A stretch of DNA of 64,000 nucleotides from Bariatricus massiliensis (GCF_900086725.1 NZ_LT574837.1:922760-986759), one strand, 5' to 3'; shown: positions 15,021-24,941, counted from the stretch's first letter. The notes: generated by a model from the letters alone, not told the origin. Numbers and translations: made by a program.

Positions 15021-17528
15021 CTAAATCGCATATCCAATAAACGTATTGCCGTTTTGTTCCACCATACTCTCTAAATCAGTAATTGGCACGGAGTATCTTT
15101 GTCCGTCCGCCGGGTCAAGGTACGCTACATTGGTCTTATTATAACCTATCAGCAGGACTGCGTGGTCTCCGCCTGTCATCGCGATTACCGGCGTCTCCCG
15201 GCTGATTGTATACAGTATCTGCTCCGTTGTGCATCCGGTCAAATCCAAGCCTTCCCCGCCGATATGGCCGCTCAATATTTCTTCCGGTGCCATCCCATTA
15301 GCCAGTTCATTAACTACATCTGCCTCTTTCCCTTCCTTTGTAAGCATCTGCCTTAAGCAGGCCGCCAGCGTGTTCTCCCCCTCGGCGGCAGTGAATGGCT
15401 CCATATTGTCCACTTCATAGATAGACGGTTTGTTGCTCTTCTCCCAGACATAGGCCTGCTTGGAAGAAACCGCAACACCATTCAAATCATCTGCATTCTG
15501 TACCGCATAGGCCGCCTTATCATAGACCCCTTGAAGTTCCCCAAGCGCAAAAACATAATATTTACCTGTTGTCTCGGCCTCATCAAAGTGCACCATCATT
15601 GGCTTGTCAAACAGAACTTGCTTCGGTTTCAGAAGCTTGGCTTCCGTATCCCGTATTCCATCTTCATAGGCAAGGCGCACTACCTTCTGCCTCACTTCAT
15701 CCGAATAGGTCTCCAGTTTAATATTGCTCTCCGCCGCTTCCTCGTTATTCGTGATATAATCGGCAGCCGCCGGTGTGTAAACATCTTCATTTTTGGAGAC
15801 CCGGTTGATTGTCATCATATTATCGGTGATAAACGTATCCAGAATATAGAGCTCCTGTACTTGATAATTTTTCACAATCTCCTGTTTCTGGTTCACTATA
15901 TCCAATTTATACATCGGATAGACACTCTGCCCTGCAGTCGTATGCCCCGCATCCGCTCCGCGCAGTGTCCCATAAACAAAATCATTTTTGATAAATCCGA
16001 TGGGACGGATATATTCTTCCCCCTCAGCCGCCACATCGAAAGAATCACCGGTCTGCAGGTTCAATACAGTAATCTTCTGAGATTGATTCAAATCTCCGCC
16101 GCTCTGATATGCAAGCAGGTGCCCGTCCTCCGAAGCCGTGTACTGTCCGGATGTCAAGCCACGCACCAATACCTCTCTTGTGTCTTCCTTCATGTCTACA
16201 CAGTATAGGGTTCCGTCCATCATTACATACAGTCTCTCAGACTTACTGCTATAATAGACATACTTTCCGAACTCTTCCTTAATCACAGAGTACCCTTTGG
16301 CACTCGGAACAAAGGCTTTTTCTTCCACAGAACTTTTTTCAGCATCAAAATAGTAGACCGCAGCCCCCGAGCGCCCCTCATGTGCCCCTCTGTTCATATA
16401 CCCGCAAACCGTAAAAATCGTATTTCCATTTTTATCGACGGAAACTATCCGTATATCATGCTGGTCGTATAGATTCCTGACATCCCGGCTCTCAGAGCTG
16501 GCAAAACTGAATACAAGAGACATCTCATCATTATCTTTATTATAATTCCACAATTCATTGTTCTGTATAAACGAAACAATCGTGCCTTCGGAATTGTTTT
16601 TATATTCTAAATCTGCCGGCGCAATTCCTAGCAAAACCCCTTTCTGGCTCAGAGCTTTCTCCCCACCGTCAAACACTTGATTCATGGTACGGTTATAATC
16701 GAGCAGATACGTCTTATCTCCAACCACACGAATTCGAAAAAATTCCTTTACCGTATATAAGGCATCCGGATCCTCCGTCACTCCGGCGCACTTTACACTG
16801 TAGTTCAACTGAATGGAAGTATAATTCTCATTACATTCCAGTACTTCCCACCGGACATCTCCAGAAATGGCTGGTTTCAGGTCTCCCCATGTCACATGAT
16901 CTACATCAGAATGTATCGTTACCGTTTGAAGTGTAGTATTATCCCCTTCTGAACTTGGCTCAATGACATCACTCAGCGAATCCGCCTTGTCCTTCACCAT
17001 CTCTGTTTCCAAAAAATTCTGGGCAAAATCCAGACATGTCCTATAGTTCGCCTCCGCGGCATCTACAATTCTAGTATAGTAATAGACATCTTGATCCTCC
17101 AGATGAAGTATGACCTTCAGAACTCGTTCTGCCGTCATCGTCTTCTCCGCGGAAAACTGCATGGAAACCGTGTCTTTTACATCCTTGACCGTCTCCTCCT
17201 GAAGGCACTCCTCACCATTCAGCGTATACACCTGCCATGTCACGCTGTCCACCTTGGCGTCATATTTTTCAACATTCATATCAAGCATATAATCGCTGAC
17301 CGGAGTCACTGTATCTCTCATAGATGAGATGACCATATCCTCTTTGTAACCCGGCAGAGAATTAACCTCATATCCTTCTGTCGTAAAAGAAATTCTGGGC
17401 AGCGTCGCCGAGCCCATGTCTGCGCTCATATCGGTATTTCCACGATTTGTAAGGTAACTGAACAGAATGACAGCCGCAATGAATACTGCGGTGAGCACCC
17501 CTGCCCGGACTGCTATCTTTTTTATCAT
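15021..17528 (-). CDS. Large exported propeller-like protein with C39-like C-terminal domain
   Basis: 835 residues. One N-terminal membrane helix (residues 9-26) anchors it. Roughly residues 30-270 are beta-rich, 290-640 hold propeller-like repeats, and 700-835 resemble a papain-like C39 peptidase fold: GGDHAVLLIGYN supplies the His and YLDPADGQ the Asp. Where active C39 enzymes have the Cys of CGxxAL, this protein reads ENTLAACLRQML, so the nucleophile seems displaced or lost. It is probably a non-catalytic peptide-binding domain (inference). The gene follows the methyltransferase after 26 bases, in the same direction. Confidence 0.6.
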   Translation of the reverse strand: MIKKIAVRAGVLTAVFIAAVILFSYLTNRGNTDMSADMGSATLPRISFTTEGYEVNSLPGYKEDMVISSMRDTVTPVSDYMLDMNVEKYDAKVDSVTWQVYTLNGEECLQEETVKDVKDTVSMQFSAEKTMTAERVLKVILHLEDQDVYYYTRIVDAAEANYRTCLDFAQNFLETEMVKDKADSLSDVIEPSSEGDNTTLQTVTIHSDVDHVTWGDLKPAISGDVRWEVLECNENYTSIQLNYSVKCAGVTEDPDALYTVKEFFRIRVVGDKTYLLDYNRTMNQVFDGGEKALSQKGVLLGIAPADLEYKNNSEGTIVSFIQNNELWNYNKDNDEMSLVFSFASSESRDVRNLYDQHDIRIVSVDKNGNTIFTVCGYMNRGAHEGRSGAAVYYFDAEKSSVEEKAFVPSAKGYSVIKEEFGKYVYYSSKSERLYVMMDGTLYCVDMKEDTREVLVRGLTSGQYTASEDGHLLAYQSGGDLNQSQKITVLNLQTGDSFDVAAEGEEYIRPIGFIKNDFVYGTLRGADAGHTTAGQSVYPMYKLDIVNQKQEIVKNYQVQELYILDTFITDNMMTINRVSKNEDVYTPAAADYITNNEEAAESNIKLETYSDEVRQKVVRLAYEDGIRDTEAKLLKPKQVLFDKPMMVHFDEAETTGKYYVFALGELQGVYDKAAYAVQNADDLNGVAVSSKQAYVWEKSNKPSIYEVDNMEPFTAAEGENTLAACLRQMLTKEGKEADVVNELANGMAPEEILSGHIGGEGLDLTGCTTEQILYTISRETPVIAMTGGDHAVLLIGYNKTNVAYLDPADGQRYSVPITDLESMVEQNGNTFIGYAI

Positions 17529-17554
17529 ATTGTATCCCCTTTATTGTTTGAATG

Positions 17555-18712
17555 CTACTTCCCCGTATCCTTATCCTGTGCAAGAAGCGTGGCTAATGTG
17601 GGCTTTATATGAAGCATCTCCTCACAGGCCGCGATCGTCTCACTGTTGGCTCCTCGTTTTCCGGTGTACACTGCCCGGATAAGAATATTTTTCGGCGTAT
17701 GCGCCATATCGATAAATTCAAGAATCTGGGTCTCATAGCCTTCTCTTTTTAGATATTCAGCTCTCATGGCATCTGTCACAAGAGCCGCCATTCTTTCTTT
17801 AATCAATCCATAAGAAAAGAGAGGCGCCAAAACATCATTTTCCATCTGCGCATTTAGCTCATGCTGACAGCACGGCACGGACAAAATGACTTTAGCTTTC
17901 CAGCCGACCGCTTTCGCCAAGGCGAAATCTGTGGCGGTATCACAGGCATGAAGTGTCACTACCATATCCACTTCCTCCACCCCTGTATAATCTGCAATAT
18001 TGCCCTCAAGAAACTTTAACTTATGGTAGCCATACTTCTCTGCCAACTGGTTACAATGACGGATTACATCTTTTTTCAAATCCAGACCTATAATTCTCAC
18101 ATCATACTTTTTCAATTCATGTAAATAATAATACATAGCAAAAGTCAAATATGACTTTCCACAGCCGAAATCCAGAATCGTGACTTCTCTATCGGAAGGC
18201 AGCTTGGGGAGGATATCCTCGATAAACTCCAAAAAACGGTTAATCTGGCGAAACTTATCGAACTTAGATTTCACAACCGCCCCGTCCTGCGTCATAACCC
18301 CTAAATCCTGCAGAAAGGGAACCTCTATCCCCTCTTCAAGTATATAGCGCTTCTTTCTATTATGGGAATAGTCTACCTCCCTGAGAGTGGCCGCCTGAGA
18401 TTTTTTCTGTACTGTAACCTTTCCCTTTTTACTGACAAGTATGTGATAACGGCTTTTTTTCGTCTCCACCTGCATCTGGCGAAAGTTATCCATCTGCTTC
18501 TCTATATATGTCTCTATTTCCTTGGCAGTTAGATTTTGATGATACACCTGATTATTTCTATGCTCTTCACACTGATAGACAAGCTCATCTCTTTTCTTGA
18601 CTGGGCGAATCTTGATTTTAGTATTTCCATCCTTCGTCCTTGGGCCGCTCAACACCGCGGACAAGAACTCTATCGTAAAACTTTCTTTTACTATTTGCTT
18701 AATTGTATTCAT
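17555..18712 (-). CDS. SAM-dependent methyltransferase (Methyltransf_32-like)
   Basis: 385 residues. The SAM-binding motif I is ILDFGCGKSYLTFAMYYYL, the acidic motif II is IIGLDLKKD, and motif IV is VVTLHACDTATDFALAKAV followed by ILSVPCCQHELN. This CCQHE-containing pattern is typical of the Methyltransf_32 group, several members of which modify RNA. The substrate here is unknown. The N-terminal 130 residues are basic and may bind nucleic acid. It is upstream of the C39-like membrane protein with a short gap. Confidence 0.8.
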   Translation of the reverse strand: MNTIKQIVKESFTIEFLSAVLSGPRTKDGNTKIKIRPVKKRDELVYQCEEHRNNQVYHQNLTAKEIETYIEKQMDNFRQMQVETKKSRYHILVSKKGKVTVQKKSQAATLREVDYSHNRKKRYILEEGIEVPFLQDLGVMTQDGAVVKSKFDKFRQINRFLEFIEDILPKLPSDREVTILDFGCGKSYLTFAMYYYLHELKKYDVRIIGLDLKKDVIRHCNQLAEKYGYHKLKFLEGNIADYTGVEEVDMVVTLHACDTATDFALAKAVGWKAKVILSVPCCQHELNAQMENDVLAPLFSYGLIKERMAALVTDAMRAEYLKREGYETQILEFIDMAHTPKNILIRAVYTGKRGANSETIAACEEMLHIKPTLATLLAQDKDTGK

Positions 18713-18789
18713 CTATACGCTCCTGACATAAACTTCTCTGTCTATTTTAAAGCCTGCATTTCCTAAACGCAAGATAAATAAGGAAAAAA

Positions 18790-18819
18790 GGGAAAAGACC
18801 CCTTCTGAAGTCTCTTCCC
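18790..18819 (-). terminator. Intrinsic terminator of the two-component operon
   Basis: On the minus strand GGGAAGAGAC pairs with GTCTTTTCCC (one G-U) around a 10-base loop, followed by CTTTTTTCC. It begins 6 bases beyond the histidine kinase stop. Confidence 0.75.
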
Positions 18820-18825
18820 TCTCCA

Positions 18826-21531
18826 TTATATATCTTTTCTGCCTATATCCCCACAGTACGAATAACCGTTGCCCTCCAAGGGGCCATTATCAGCTGCCTT
18901 TGCTTCTCCTTCGTCGGAATCCTGCTCTTCCGTCCTGACCCGTGGAAACCGAATCATGACTTTAAACAAGTCACCATCCAAATATAACTCAAAACTTCCG
19001 CCTTGAAGCTCCGTCAAATTCCTTGCAATTGAAAGGCCAAGCCCGCTTCCTTCTGTACTTCTGGATACATCCCCCCGGATAAAACGTTCCGTCAGTTCAT
19101 CCGGCGAAATATTAAGGGGCTGTTCTGATATATTTTTTATTGTAAAAAATACTTCCCTGTCGTTCTGGTACAAGTCTGCATACACTCTGGAGTGCTCCAT
19201 CGCATATTTGGCAGCATTGCTGAAAACATTGGCGAACACCCTCCACATTCTCCGTCCGTCAGCATATATAATAACTGGTTCGGACGGTGTATGAAGAATA
19301 AACTGTAAATCTCTTGCCTCAAACTTTTCATCGAATTCCGCGCTCGTCTGATTGATAAGTTCAATCAGATTCAAGTTCATCATCTCAAGTTTGATATTGC
19401 CGCTGCTGACTTTCGACGCTTCCACCACGTCCTCCGTCAGAGTCTTCAGCCTGAACGCCTTTTCCTCCAACACTTTCAAATAATTCTGTATTCTAGGGTC
19501 CTCAAAATTTTCCCTCTTAAGAAGTTCCACGTAATTAATAATGGAGGTGAGCGGCGTCTTAATATCGTGAGAAACATTGGTAATCAAATCTGTCTTTAAG
19601 CGCTCATTTTTCATGCTCTCCTCTAACGCCTTATCAAGTCCGTCCCCAATCTTATTAATATACTTGGCGACTTCAAGCTGTTCTCCGCGTAAACCGGTCA
19701 ACGGAATCTGATATTCCACTTGCCCCCGGGCAATCGCTTCCACACCTCTTTTGATGCGGCTCTTTCCGATAGCTCCGCGCATAAGATATACAAACGCGGC
19801 CCCCTCGGCCAGAAGCATCAGGAAAAACCAGATTCCCGGATCCCACACCATCATGGCAATCCAATGAATCAGGACAAATGCCCCGAAGGCCAGAATTATT
19901 TTCCAGACAATTCCTATATGCATAAGCACCATCTTAAGAAAGCTGCCGGCCCATTTCAAAACACTGTTCTGCCATAAAGTCTTAGCCTTCATCCGGCGCA
20001 CAATTCCAAGCCACAAAATAAGTCCTGCAGCACATATCCCCAGCGCGGCGGCGCCAATAAAGAAGAGCTGTTCTGCATTGAGCGTGCTGCTTCCATCCGC
20101 AATACTGTATCCTGTAGATGACGTTAATGTGCTCACCGTATAATTGTAATAAGTACCACCAAATGCATTCTCTAAAACTTGGATTCCTCCGTAAATTGTC
20201 ACCGCAAGAAATCCACCGGAAAATGCCAGAAATATCTCGGTCTTAAGTTTATCCACAGCCATAAGCCGGACGCCGTCTTCCTTATTAGAACGGCCCGCGA
20301 TAGTTGTCAGCCATATTAAGATAAAGAGAAACATGGCGGCCGATACGACCCCGGCGACAAAAATCCCACGTACAGCCGGCGCGTACTGCCCATATATCTT
20401 GCTCTCCTGATAGAACCGGTCTTGAATCGGATAATCTGTATCTACGGCAAAGGCACAAATATAATTCCCCGTCCAAGCATTATTCTTAATCAGGGTCCGC
20501 CACTGTTCGGCTGAAGCGTCCTCCATATTACTCTCAAAATCTGCAAGCTTTGGCGCTATGACAACGTATTTCCCTAGTTTCTTTAATTCCTTAAGACTGC
20601 TTTTCCATTCTGCCGCGCTCTGATACGCGGCTCTATTTGTAAATACATGGTTCGCGTCTAAATCTACCAACAGGTACACTATATTAGTATTACCCTCAGA
20701 CCAACTATCCAGCGTATTCTGATAGTCCATATCCGCAGTGGCAATATTGCTGGCCGCACTCGTAATGTCTCTGAGTGCCTCCGATAGCTTTCCGTTCCAT
20801 TCAGGATTTTCATTGACAATCTCCAGAATATTCTCTGCTCCTACAGGCTTTGCAGCCTCTATCATCTGATACCCGTCATATTTCCAACAGCGTTCATATA
20901 CCGTCTGCCCCTCACCGTCCTGAATATTCTCAAAGACTGAGTCACTATTTCCTAACCATCCCTCCAGTATCGCGGATACCATCTCCGTATTACTGCTGAT
21001 GGCGTAAAGCTCCTTTGCTTTATCCAGATTGCCGAAGACAAGATTCCCTGCCTCCACTTCCTGCGTAAAATCTGTCCCATAGTAGTAATAAAAGCTTCCG
21101 TCGGGCTTTTTACAGACAATAATATCATTATAATCCGATTCTGCACTAGTATATCCAGCACTCAGACCGCCAATCGCAATCATAGATTCTAACGTATACG
21201 CAAGGCCACTTTTATTTTCTCCCGAAATTGTTTGATTCTCTGTGTATTCCTTAATATCAACAATCTTTGTTTTATCGTACACACCGTCCGTCTCGAACTG
21301 CTCTGATACGGGTACTGACCAAACTATCATCCCCGCAATGTCCTGCAGCTGCCGTTGGAATCCCTTTGAATCAGAATAGTTCTTCTGAGGCTTCTCTAAC
21401 ACGGCCGCACTAAGTCCTCCTGCCGGATATGTGAGCGTCCACACAAGGCAGACGGCCATGACCACCGCAAACACGTGTTCAAGGAGCACGAGAATTCCTT
21501 TACACGGTGCACTTTGGTACCATTTATTCAT
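18826..21531 (-). CDS. Large membrane sensor histidine kinase
   Basis: 901 residues. One N-terminal helix (10-32), a long extracellular part to about residue 385, then four to six membrane helices in residues 390-590. A HAMP-like linker follows, then the HisKA box (LITNVSHDIKTPLTSIINYVELL) with the phosphorylated His. The HATPase domain has the N box (RVFANVFSNAAKYA) and G box (GSGLGLSIARNLTELQGG). The unusually large extracellular region suggests a specific external ligand; the fold is not recognised. It is translated 12 bases after its response regulator gene. Confidence 0.9.
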   Translation of the reverse strand: MNKWYQSAPCKGILVLLEHVFAVVMAVCLVWTLTYPAGGLSAAVLEKPQKNYSDSKGFQRQLQDIAGMIVWSVPVSEQFETDGVYDKTKIVDIKEYTENQTISGENKSGLAYTLESMIAIGGLSAGYTSAESDYNDIIVCKKPDGSFYYYYGTDFTQEVEAGNLVFGNLDKAKELYAISSNTEMVSAILEGWLGNSDSVFENIQDGEGQTVYERCWKYDGYQMIEAAKPVGAENILEIVNENPEWNGKLSEALRDITSAASNIATADMDYQNTLDSWSEGNTNIVYLLVDLDANHVFTNRAAYQSAAEWKSSLKELKKLGKYVVIAPKLADFESNMEDASAEQWRTLIKNNAWTGNYICAFAVDTDYPIQDRFYQESKIYGQYAPAVRGIFVAGVVSAAMFLFILIWLTTIAGRSNKEDGVRLMAVDKLKTEIFLAFSGGFLAVTIYGGIQVLENAFGGTYYNYTVSTLTSSTGYSIADGSSTLNAEQLFFIGAAALGICAAGLILWLGIVRRMKAKTLWQNSVLKWAGSFLKMVLMHIGIVWKIILAFGAFVLIHWIAMMVWDPGIWFFLMLLAEGAAFVYLMRGAIGKSRIKRGVEAIARGQVEYQIPLTGLRGEQLEVAKYINKIGDGLDKALEESMKNERLKTDLITNVSHDIKTPLTSIINYVELLKRENFEDPRIQNYLKVLEEKAFRLKTLTEDVVEASKVSSGNIKLEMMNLNLIELINQTSAEFDEKFEARDLQFILHTPSEPVIIYADGRRMWRVFANVFSNAAKYAMEHSRVYADLYQNDREVFFTIKNISEQPLNISPDELTERFIRGDVSRSTEGSGLGLSIARNLTELQGGSFELYLDGDLFKVMIRFPRVRTEEQDSDEGEAKAADNGPLEGNGYSYCGDIGRKDI

Positions 21532-21543
21532 ACATCCTCCTAA

Positions 21544-22239
21544 CTAGATTTTTTCCACCTTATAGCCAACTCCCCATACTACTTTTAGGTAACGCGGCTC
21601 CTTCGGATTAATTTCAATCTTCTCCCTGATATGCCGGATGTGCACTGCAACCGTGTTGTCAGCGCCAATCGCCTCCTCATTCCAGATATTTTCATATATC
21701 TGGTCGATGGAAAAAACCTTTCCTTGATTTTTAACAAGTAATAATAAAATGTTATATTCGATAGGAGTAAGCTTAACCGGTTCCCCGTCCACTGTAATTT
21801 CCTTCAAATCGTCCCGGATCACAAGACCGCCTGTCTTGTATTCATTCTTATTCGCTTCTTTTGCAGTACTCCCAAGCTGCGTGTAACGTCTCATCTGTGA
21901 TTTGACACGAGCCACCAATTCCAAAGGGTTAAAGGGCTTTGTCATATAATCGTCTGCCCCAATATTAAGACCCAGTATTTTATCAGCGTCTTCGGATTTC
22001 GCCGATAAAATAATAATCGGAAGGCTCATCTCCTCACGAATCTTAAGTGTCGCTCTGATACCGTCCAAACGCGGCATCATAACATCTATAATAAGAAGAT
22101 CTACGTCTTCTTCCTTTAATACTTTAATTGCTTCTTCCCCATTGTAGGCCTTTAATATTTCGTATCCTTCTTGCGTTAAGTAAATATCGATAGCCTCCAC
22201 TATATCTTTGTCATCATCACATACTAAAATTTTTGACAT
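21544..22239 (-). CDS. OmpR/PhoB family response regulator
   Basis: 231 residues from the ATG of MSKILVCDDD, with GGGAGG 8 bases upstream. Receiver domain: acidic pocket (CDDDKD), phosphoacceptor Asp52 (LLIIDVMMP) and Lys in DDYMTKPF. The winged-helix output domain has KLTPIEYNILLLL and NTVAVHIRHIREKIE. It is first in an operon with the sensor kinase. Its upstream DNA contains TTAA hexamers spaced 11 bases (about 22300-22320), as expected for direct-repeat binding by this family, suggesting autoregulation (inference). Confidence 0.95.
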   Translation of the reverse strand: MSKILVCDDDKDIVEAIDIYLTQEGYEILKAYNGEEAIKVLKEEDVDLLIIDVMMPRLDGIRATLKIREEMSLPIIILSAKSEDADKILGLNIGADDYMTKPFNPLELVARVKSQMRRYTQLGSTAKEANKNEYKTGGLVIRDDLKEITVDGEPVKLTPIEYNILLLLVKNQGKVFSIDQIYENIWNEEAIGADNTVAVHIRHIREKIEINPKEPRYLKVVWGVGYKVEKI

Positions 22240-22487
22240 TTTCATCACCTCCCTTATAGTATACAAGATTAACAAAGATTTTTTAAGACCCAAGTATGTA
22301 CTTTCTTAAGAAGTCATTAATATTCTGCAGGAAAAAATTTATATTATTCTGTCATAATATGTCGAAATTGTTTGTTGCTTATATCTTTTACTCATTTATT
22401 CTAATTTTTTCTCCTATTTTCTCTTTTCAAAGAACTTTGTGTGTAGAATAATTAACAAACAACTGCATAAGCGGAAGGAGGATTTGC

Positions 22488-22814
22488 ATGAATGCAGTAT
22501 CTGATTTGTTACTAAAGCTGGGCATACATAAAACTTGTAAAGGTTTCCGGTATCTTGTCTTTATCTTGCAGCTATGTCTGGAAGATGAAGATTATCTGCT
22601 TCATATCACCAGCCTGTATGAGGCAACAGGGGAAAAGTTCAACACTGCCGCCGATAATATTGAGAGCTGTATCCGAACTGCAATAGCAAACTGTTGGAAA
22701 CGGGGAAATAGAAGATATCTTATCCAAATTACAAGATACAATCTGGAGCGTCAGCCGTCTGCGGGTGAATTTTTAGATATTCTTTATTGCCATTTAAAGT
22801 CTCAAGAAAATTGA
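22488..22814 (+). CDS. Spo0A C-terminal-domain-like protein
   Basis: 108 residues. It matches the DNA-binding domain of the sporulation regulator Spo0A without any receiver domain: SDLLLKLGIHKTCKGFRYLVFIL..., EKFNTAADNIESCIRTAIANCWKRG. In Spo0A the last helix recognises the 0A box. Here the recognition region is kept in outline, but the C-terminus differs. It could compete with Spo0A or be a remnant. AAGGAGGATTTGC precedes the ATG, and a strong terminator overlaps the stop codon, so it is a single-gene unit. Confidence 0.8.
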   Translation: MNAVSDLLLKLGIHKTCKGFRYLVFILQLCLEDEDYLLHITSLYEATGEKFNTAADNIESCIRTAIANCWKRGNRRYLIQITRYNLERQPSAGEFLDILYCHLKSQEN

Positions 22815-22841
22815 CCCGCGTTTGCGGGTCCTTTTCTATTT
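22813..22841 (+). terminator. Intrinsic terminator after the Spo0A-C-like gene
   Basis: GACCCGC-GTTT-GCGGGTC is a perfect 7-bp stem followed by CTTTTCTATTTT. It overlaps the stop codon of the gene. Confidence 0.9.
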
Positions 22842-22885
22842 TGCCGCATACATTAATATAACTTCTTGAATTCTTCGAGGTCCAC

Positions 22886-23545
22886 ATGCAGACTATCATA
22901 AACAATATTTTACAGGATACCATGTATTACCATAATATGCCCGTCTTCATCTACAAAATCAATTACCCTTCCTTCGGTACTACATGCAGCAAAGCGGCAG
23001 CGCAAAAGATAAACAAACATTATACCAGAGCCGCTCGAGCTGCGGAAGCATTCTGCCGCACCGAACTCTATAATCAGACAGTAAAAAATTTACGCTACAG
23101 ACAGCCTGACGGGCCCGTCCAAAGTTATACCTTTGATGTAGTTTATGAGATAACCTATAACTTAGGATGTATTACCAGCTTATATATAGATACGTATCGT
23201 TTTATGGGTGGAGCCCACGGAGAGACAAAGCGCACATCAGACACATGGGATTTCCATACCGGAAGCGCAATAACACTTAATGACATCCTCCAGCTTTCAT
23301 CCATATCCCTGCATAACCTCCACCAGTGCATAGCACAGCAAATCAGGGAACGCCTTACGCTTTCCCCCGGCTCATATTTTGACGATTACAGTTCTTTATT
23401 ATTGGATAATTTTGACCTAGCAAATTTTTATTTGCAAGATAATAAAATCGTAATTTATTATCAACAGTATGACATTGCACCCTATTCAACAGGTATACCG
23501 GAATTTTACTTTCCCTTACCGTCACCCATATCACTGCTTGAATAA
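22886..23545 (+). CDS. DUF3298 domain-containing protein
   Basis: 219 residues. The C-terminal half has the DUF3298 pattern (YIDTYRFMGGAHGETKRTSDTWDFHTGSAITLNDIL, and DNKIVIYYQQYDIAPYSTGIPEFYFPL), and the N-terminal half resembles the DUF4163 partner domain. RsiV-type anti-sigma factors carry the same domains, but here there is no membrane helix or signal peptide in front, so it seems a free cytosolic or misrouted form. GAGG lies 5 bases before the chosen ATG. Confidence 0.8.
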   Translation: MQTIINNILQDTMYYHNMPVFIYKINYPSFGTTCSKAAAQKINKHYTRAARAAEAFCRTELYNQTVKNLRYRQPDGPVQSYTFDVVYEITYNLGCITSLYIDTYRFMGGAHGETKRTSDTWDFHTGSAITLNDILQLSSISLHNLHQCIAQQIRERLTLSPGSYFDDYSSLLLDNFDLANFYLQDNKIVIYYQQYDIAPYSTGIPEFYFPLPSPISLLE

Positions 23546-23638
23546 ATAGCAAAACCTGTCTCCAACTCTCATTAATTCGGCGGTAATGTCTATAAGTTGA
23601 CCTTACCGCCGTATATTTTGTTCATCCTATAATTTATT

Positions 23639-24601
23639 TTATCTTATTCTTATTACCTGACCCGCGTAAATTAAGTTTGGATTCGTTATTCCATTCAACT
23701 GGGCCAGCTGCTGATAGGTCGTTCCATACCTAGCCGCAATTTCCGAGAGAGTATCTCCTCTTTTTACAGTGTAATATAATGGCTGTGAACCGCCTCTGAT
23801 TCTCAGCACCTGCCCCGGATAAATCAGATTTGGATTTGTAATGCCATTTTCGGCTGCCAATTGCTGATAAGTTGTTCCAAACATTGCCGCAATTCCGCTC
23901 AGTGTATCTCCACGCTTGACAATATACGTAACCGCCTCCGGCGTCGAAGGTTCCGTTTCATTCTCGGTTCTCCTTCCTTTCGCATACGCGTCCCATGCTC
24001 CTCTGTCTCCGTAGAAAATGTCGAGATCTAAATTACCGTCATAACCTGCCAGCCTTCCCGTTGAGGAATACTGGTGTATCGCGTAAAATTTGAATGCCCC
24101 TATTCCCAGATTATCCGTCCATGGATTGGATTGGTATCCTGTCGGGTCATTATTTGCGTACTGCGCCATCCATAACCCATAATTACCATTTACTACACTG
24201 CTCCAATTATAATTCCTACACGTACTTTTACTCATATATATGAGCGGCCTGACGCCAGTCAGCCGGAATACTTCATTTAAAAACTGTACCGCAACAGCAG
24301 CTCCTTGGCCGAAGCTGACATTTTCATTCTGTTCCCAGTCAAGGGCAAGAAGTGCCTCTCCAATATATCCTTTAATATTATTTACAAAATACTGTGCTTC
24401 ACTGACAGGATTTCCACCGCTAAAATAGTGATACACCCCAAGTTTTTTCCCAAGTCCTTTCGCCTGCTGATAAGCACGGTCACAGTCTGGGTTCACATAA
24501 CTAGTGCCCTGAGTCGCTTTGCAGATTACAAAATCACATGGCACTAGCCTTAGGTCAATTCCACTTTGATATTCAGATATATCAATTCCATTTAAACTCA
24601 T
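23639..24601 (-). CDS. GH25 lysozyme with two LysM domains
   Basis: 320 residues from the ATG of MSLNGIDISEYQ; GAAGGAAGG lies 8 bases upstream. The GH25 muramidase domain has GIDISEYQSGIDL and the catalytic Asp/Glu in LALDWEQN. Two C-terminal LysM modules (YIVKRGDTLSGIAAMFG and YTVKRGDTLSEIAARYG) bind peptidoglycan. No signal peptide is present, as in phage-type lysins. It lies just outside the left attachment site, so it is either a host gene or a relic of an older prophage. Confidence 0.9.
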   Translation of the reverse strand: MSLNGIDISEYQSGIDLRLVPCDFVICKATQGTSYVNPDCDRAYQQAKGLGKKLGVYHYFSGGNPVSEAQYFVNNIKGYIGEALLALDWEQNENVSFGQGAAVAVQFLNEVFRLTGVRPLIYMSKSTCRNYNWSSVVNGNYGLWMAQYANNDPTGYQSNPWTDNLGIGAFKFYAIHQYSSTGRLAGYDGNLDLDIFYGDRGAWDAYAKGRRTENETEPSTPEAVTYIVKRGDTLSGIAAMFGTTYQQLAAENGITNPNLIYPGQVLRIRGGSQPLYYTVKRGDTLSEIAARYGTTYQQLAQLNGITNPNLIYAGQVIRIR

Positions 24602-24801
24602 AGTAGTCACCTTCCTTCACTTTATTATATGAAATCAAGTGCAAATTGACATTAAATGTCTCTTCATATTTCTATAAGAATCCTTTTACAAATACTTTAG
24701 ATTAAGGTCACAATTCTCTCACATTTCCCTTTTATATTAGTATCTAACAAAGCGAAATGCTTTTTCACATAAATTTTCTTTTTCATAATTTTCTCTTTTC
24801 T

Positions 24802-24827
24802 GCCGGGTCCAAAAACCCGGCTTTTTT
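24802..24827 (+). terminator. Orphan plus-strand intrinsic terminator
   Basis: GCCGGGT and ACCCGGC close a 7-bp stem followed by six T. The nearest plus-strand gene ends at 23545, more than 1.2 kb upstream with a minus-strand gene between. The terminator may therefore end an unannotated small transcript starting in 24610-24780. Confidence 0.7.
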
Positions 24828-24863
24828 GATTTTTATTTTTCAAAATTGTTTGTTAATTTTTTG

Positions 24864-24880
24864 ATTTAAGAAATGGTTAA
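24864..24880. repeat. attL core
   Basis: Left copy of atttaagaaatggttaa. The flanking bases differ from those of the right copy (g/c here, a/g there), so the shared core is exactly 17 bp. The sequence to its left is host DNA. Confidence 0.8.
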
Positions 24881-24915
24881 CGATATTCAACGTAAATACG
24901 CCATTTGCAGGCATT

Positions 24916-24941
24916 TTTGTTGTAAACGTGTTGCAAACGGT
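24916..24941. repeat. Integrase arm-type repeat, left copy
   Basis: tttgttgtaaacgtgttg here matches 63027-63044 in the same orientation; two mismatches appear over the next 8 bases. Each copy holds two 11-base units TGTTGTAAACG/TGTTG(C/T)AAAC. The position 36 bases inside the junction fits integrase arm sites. Confidence 0.6.
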
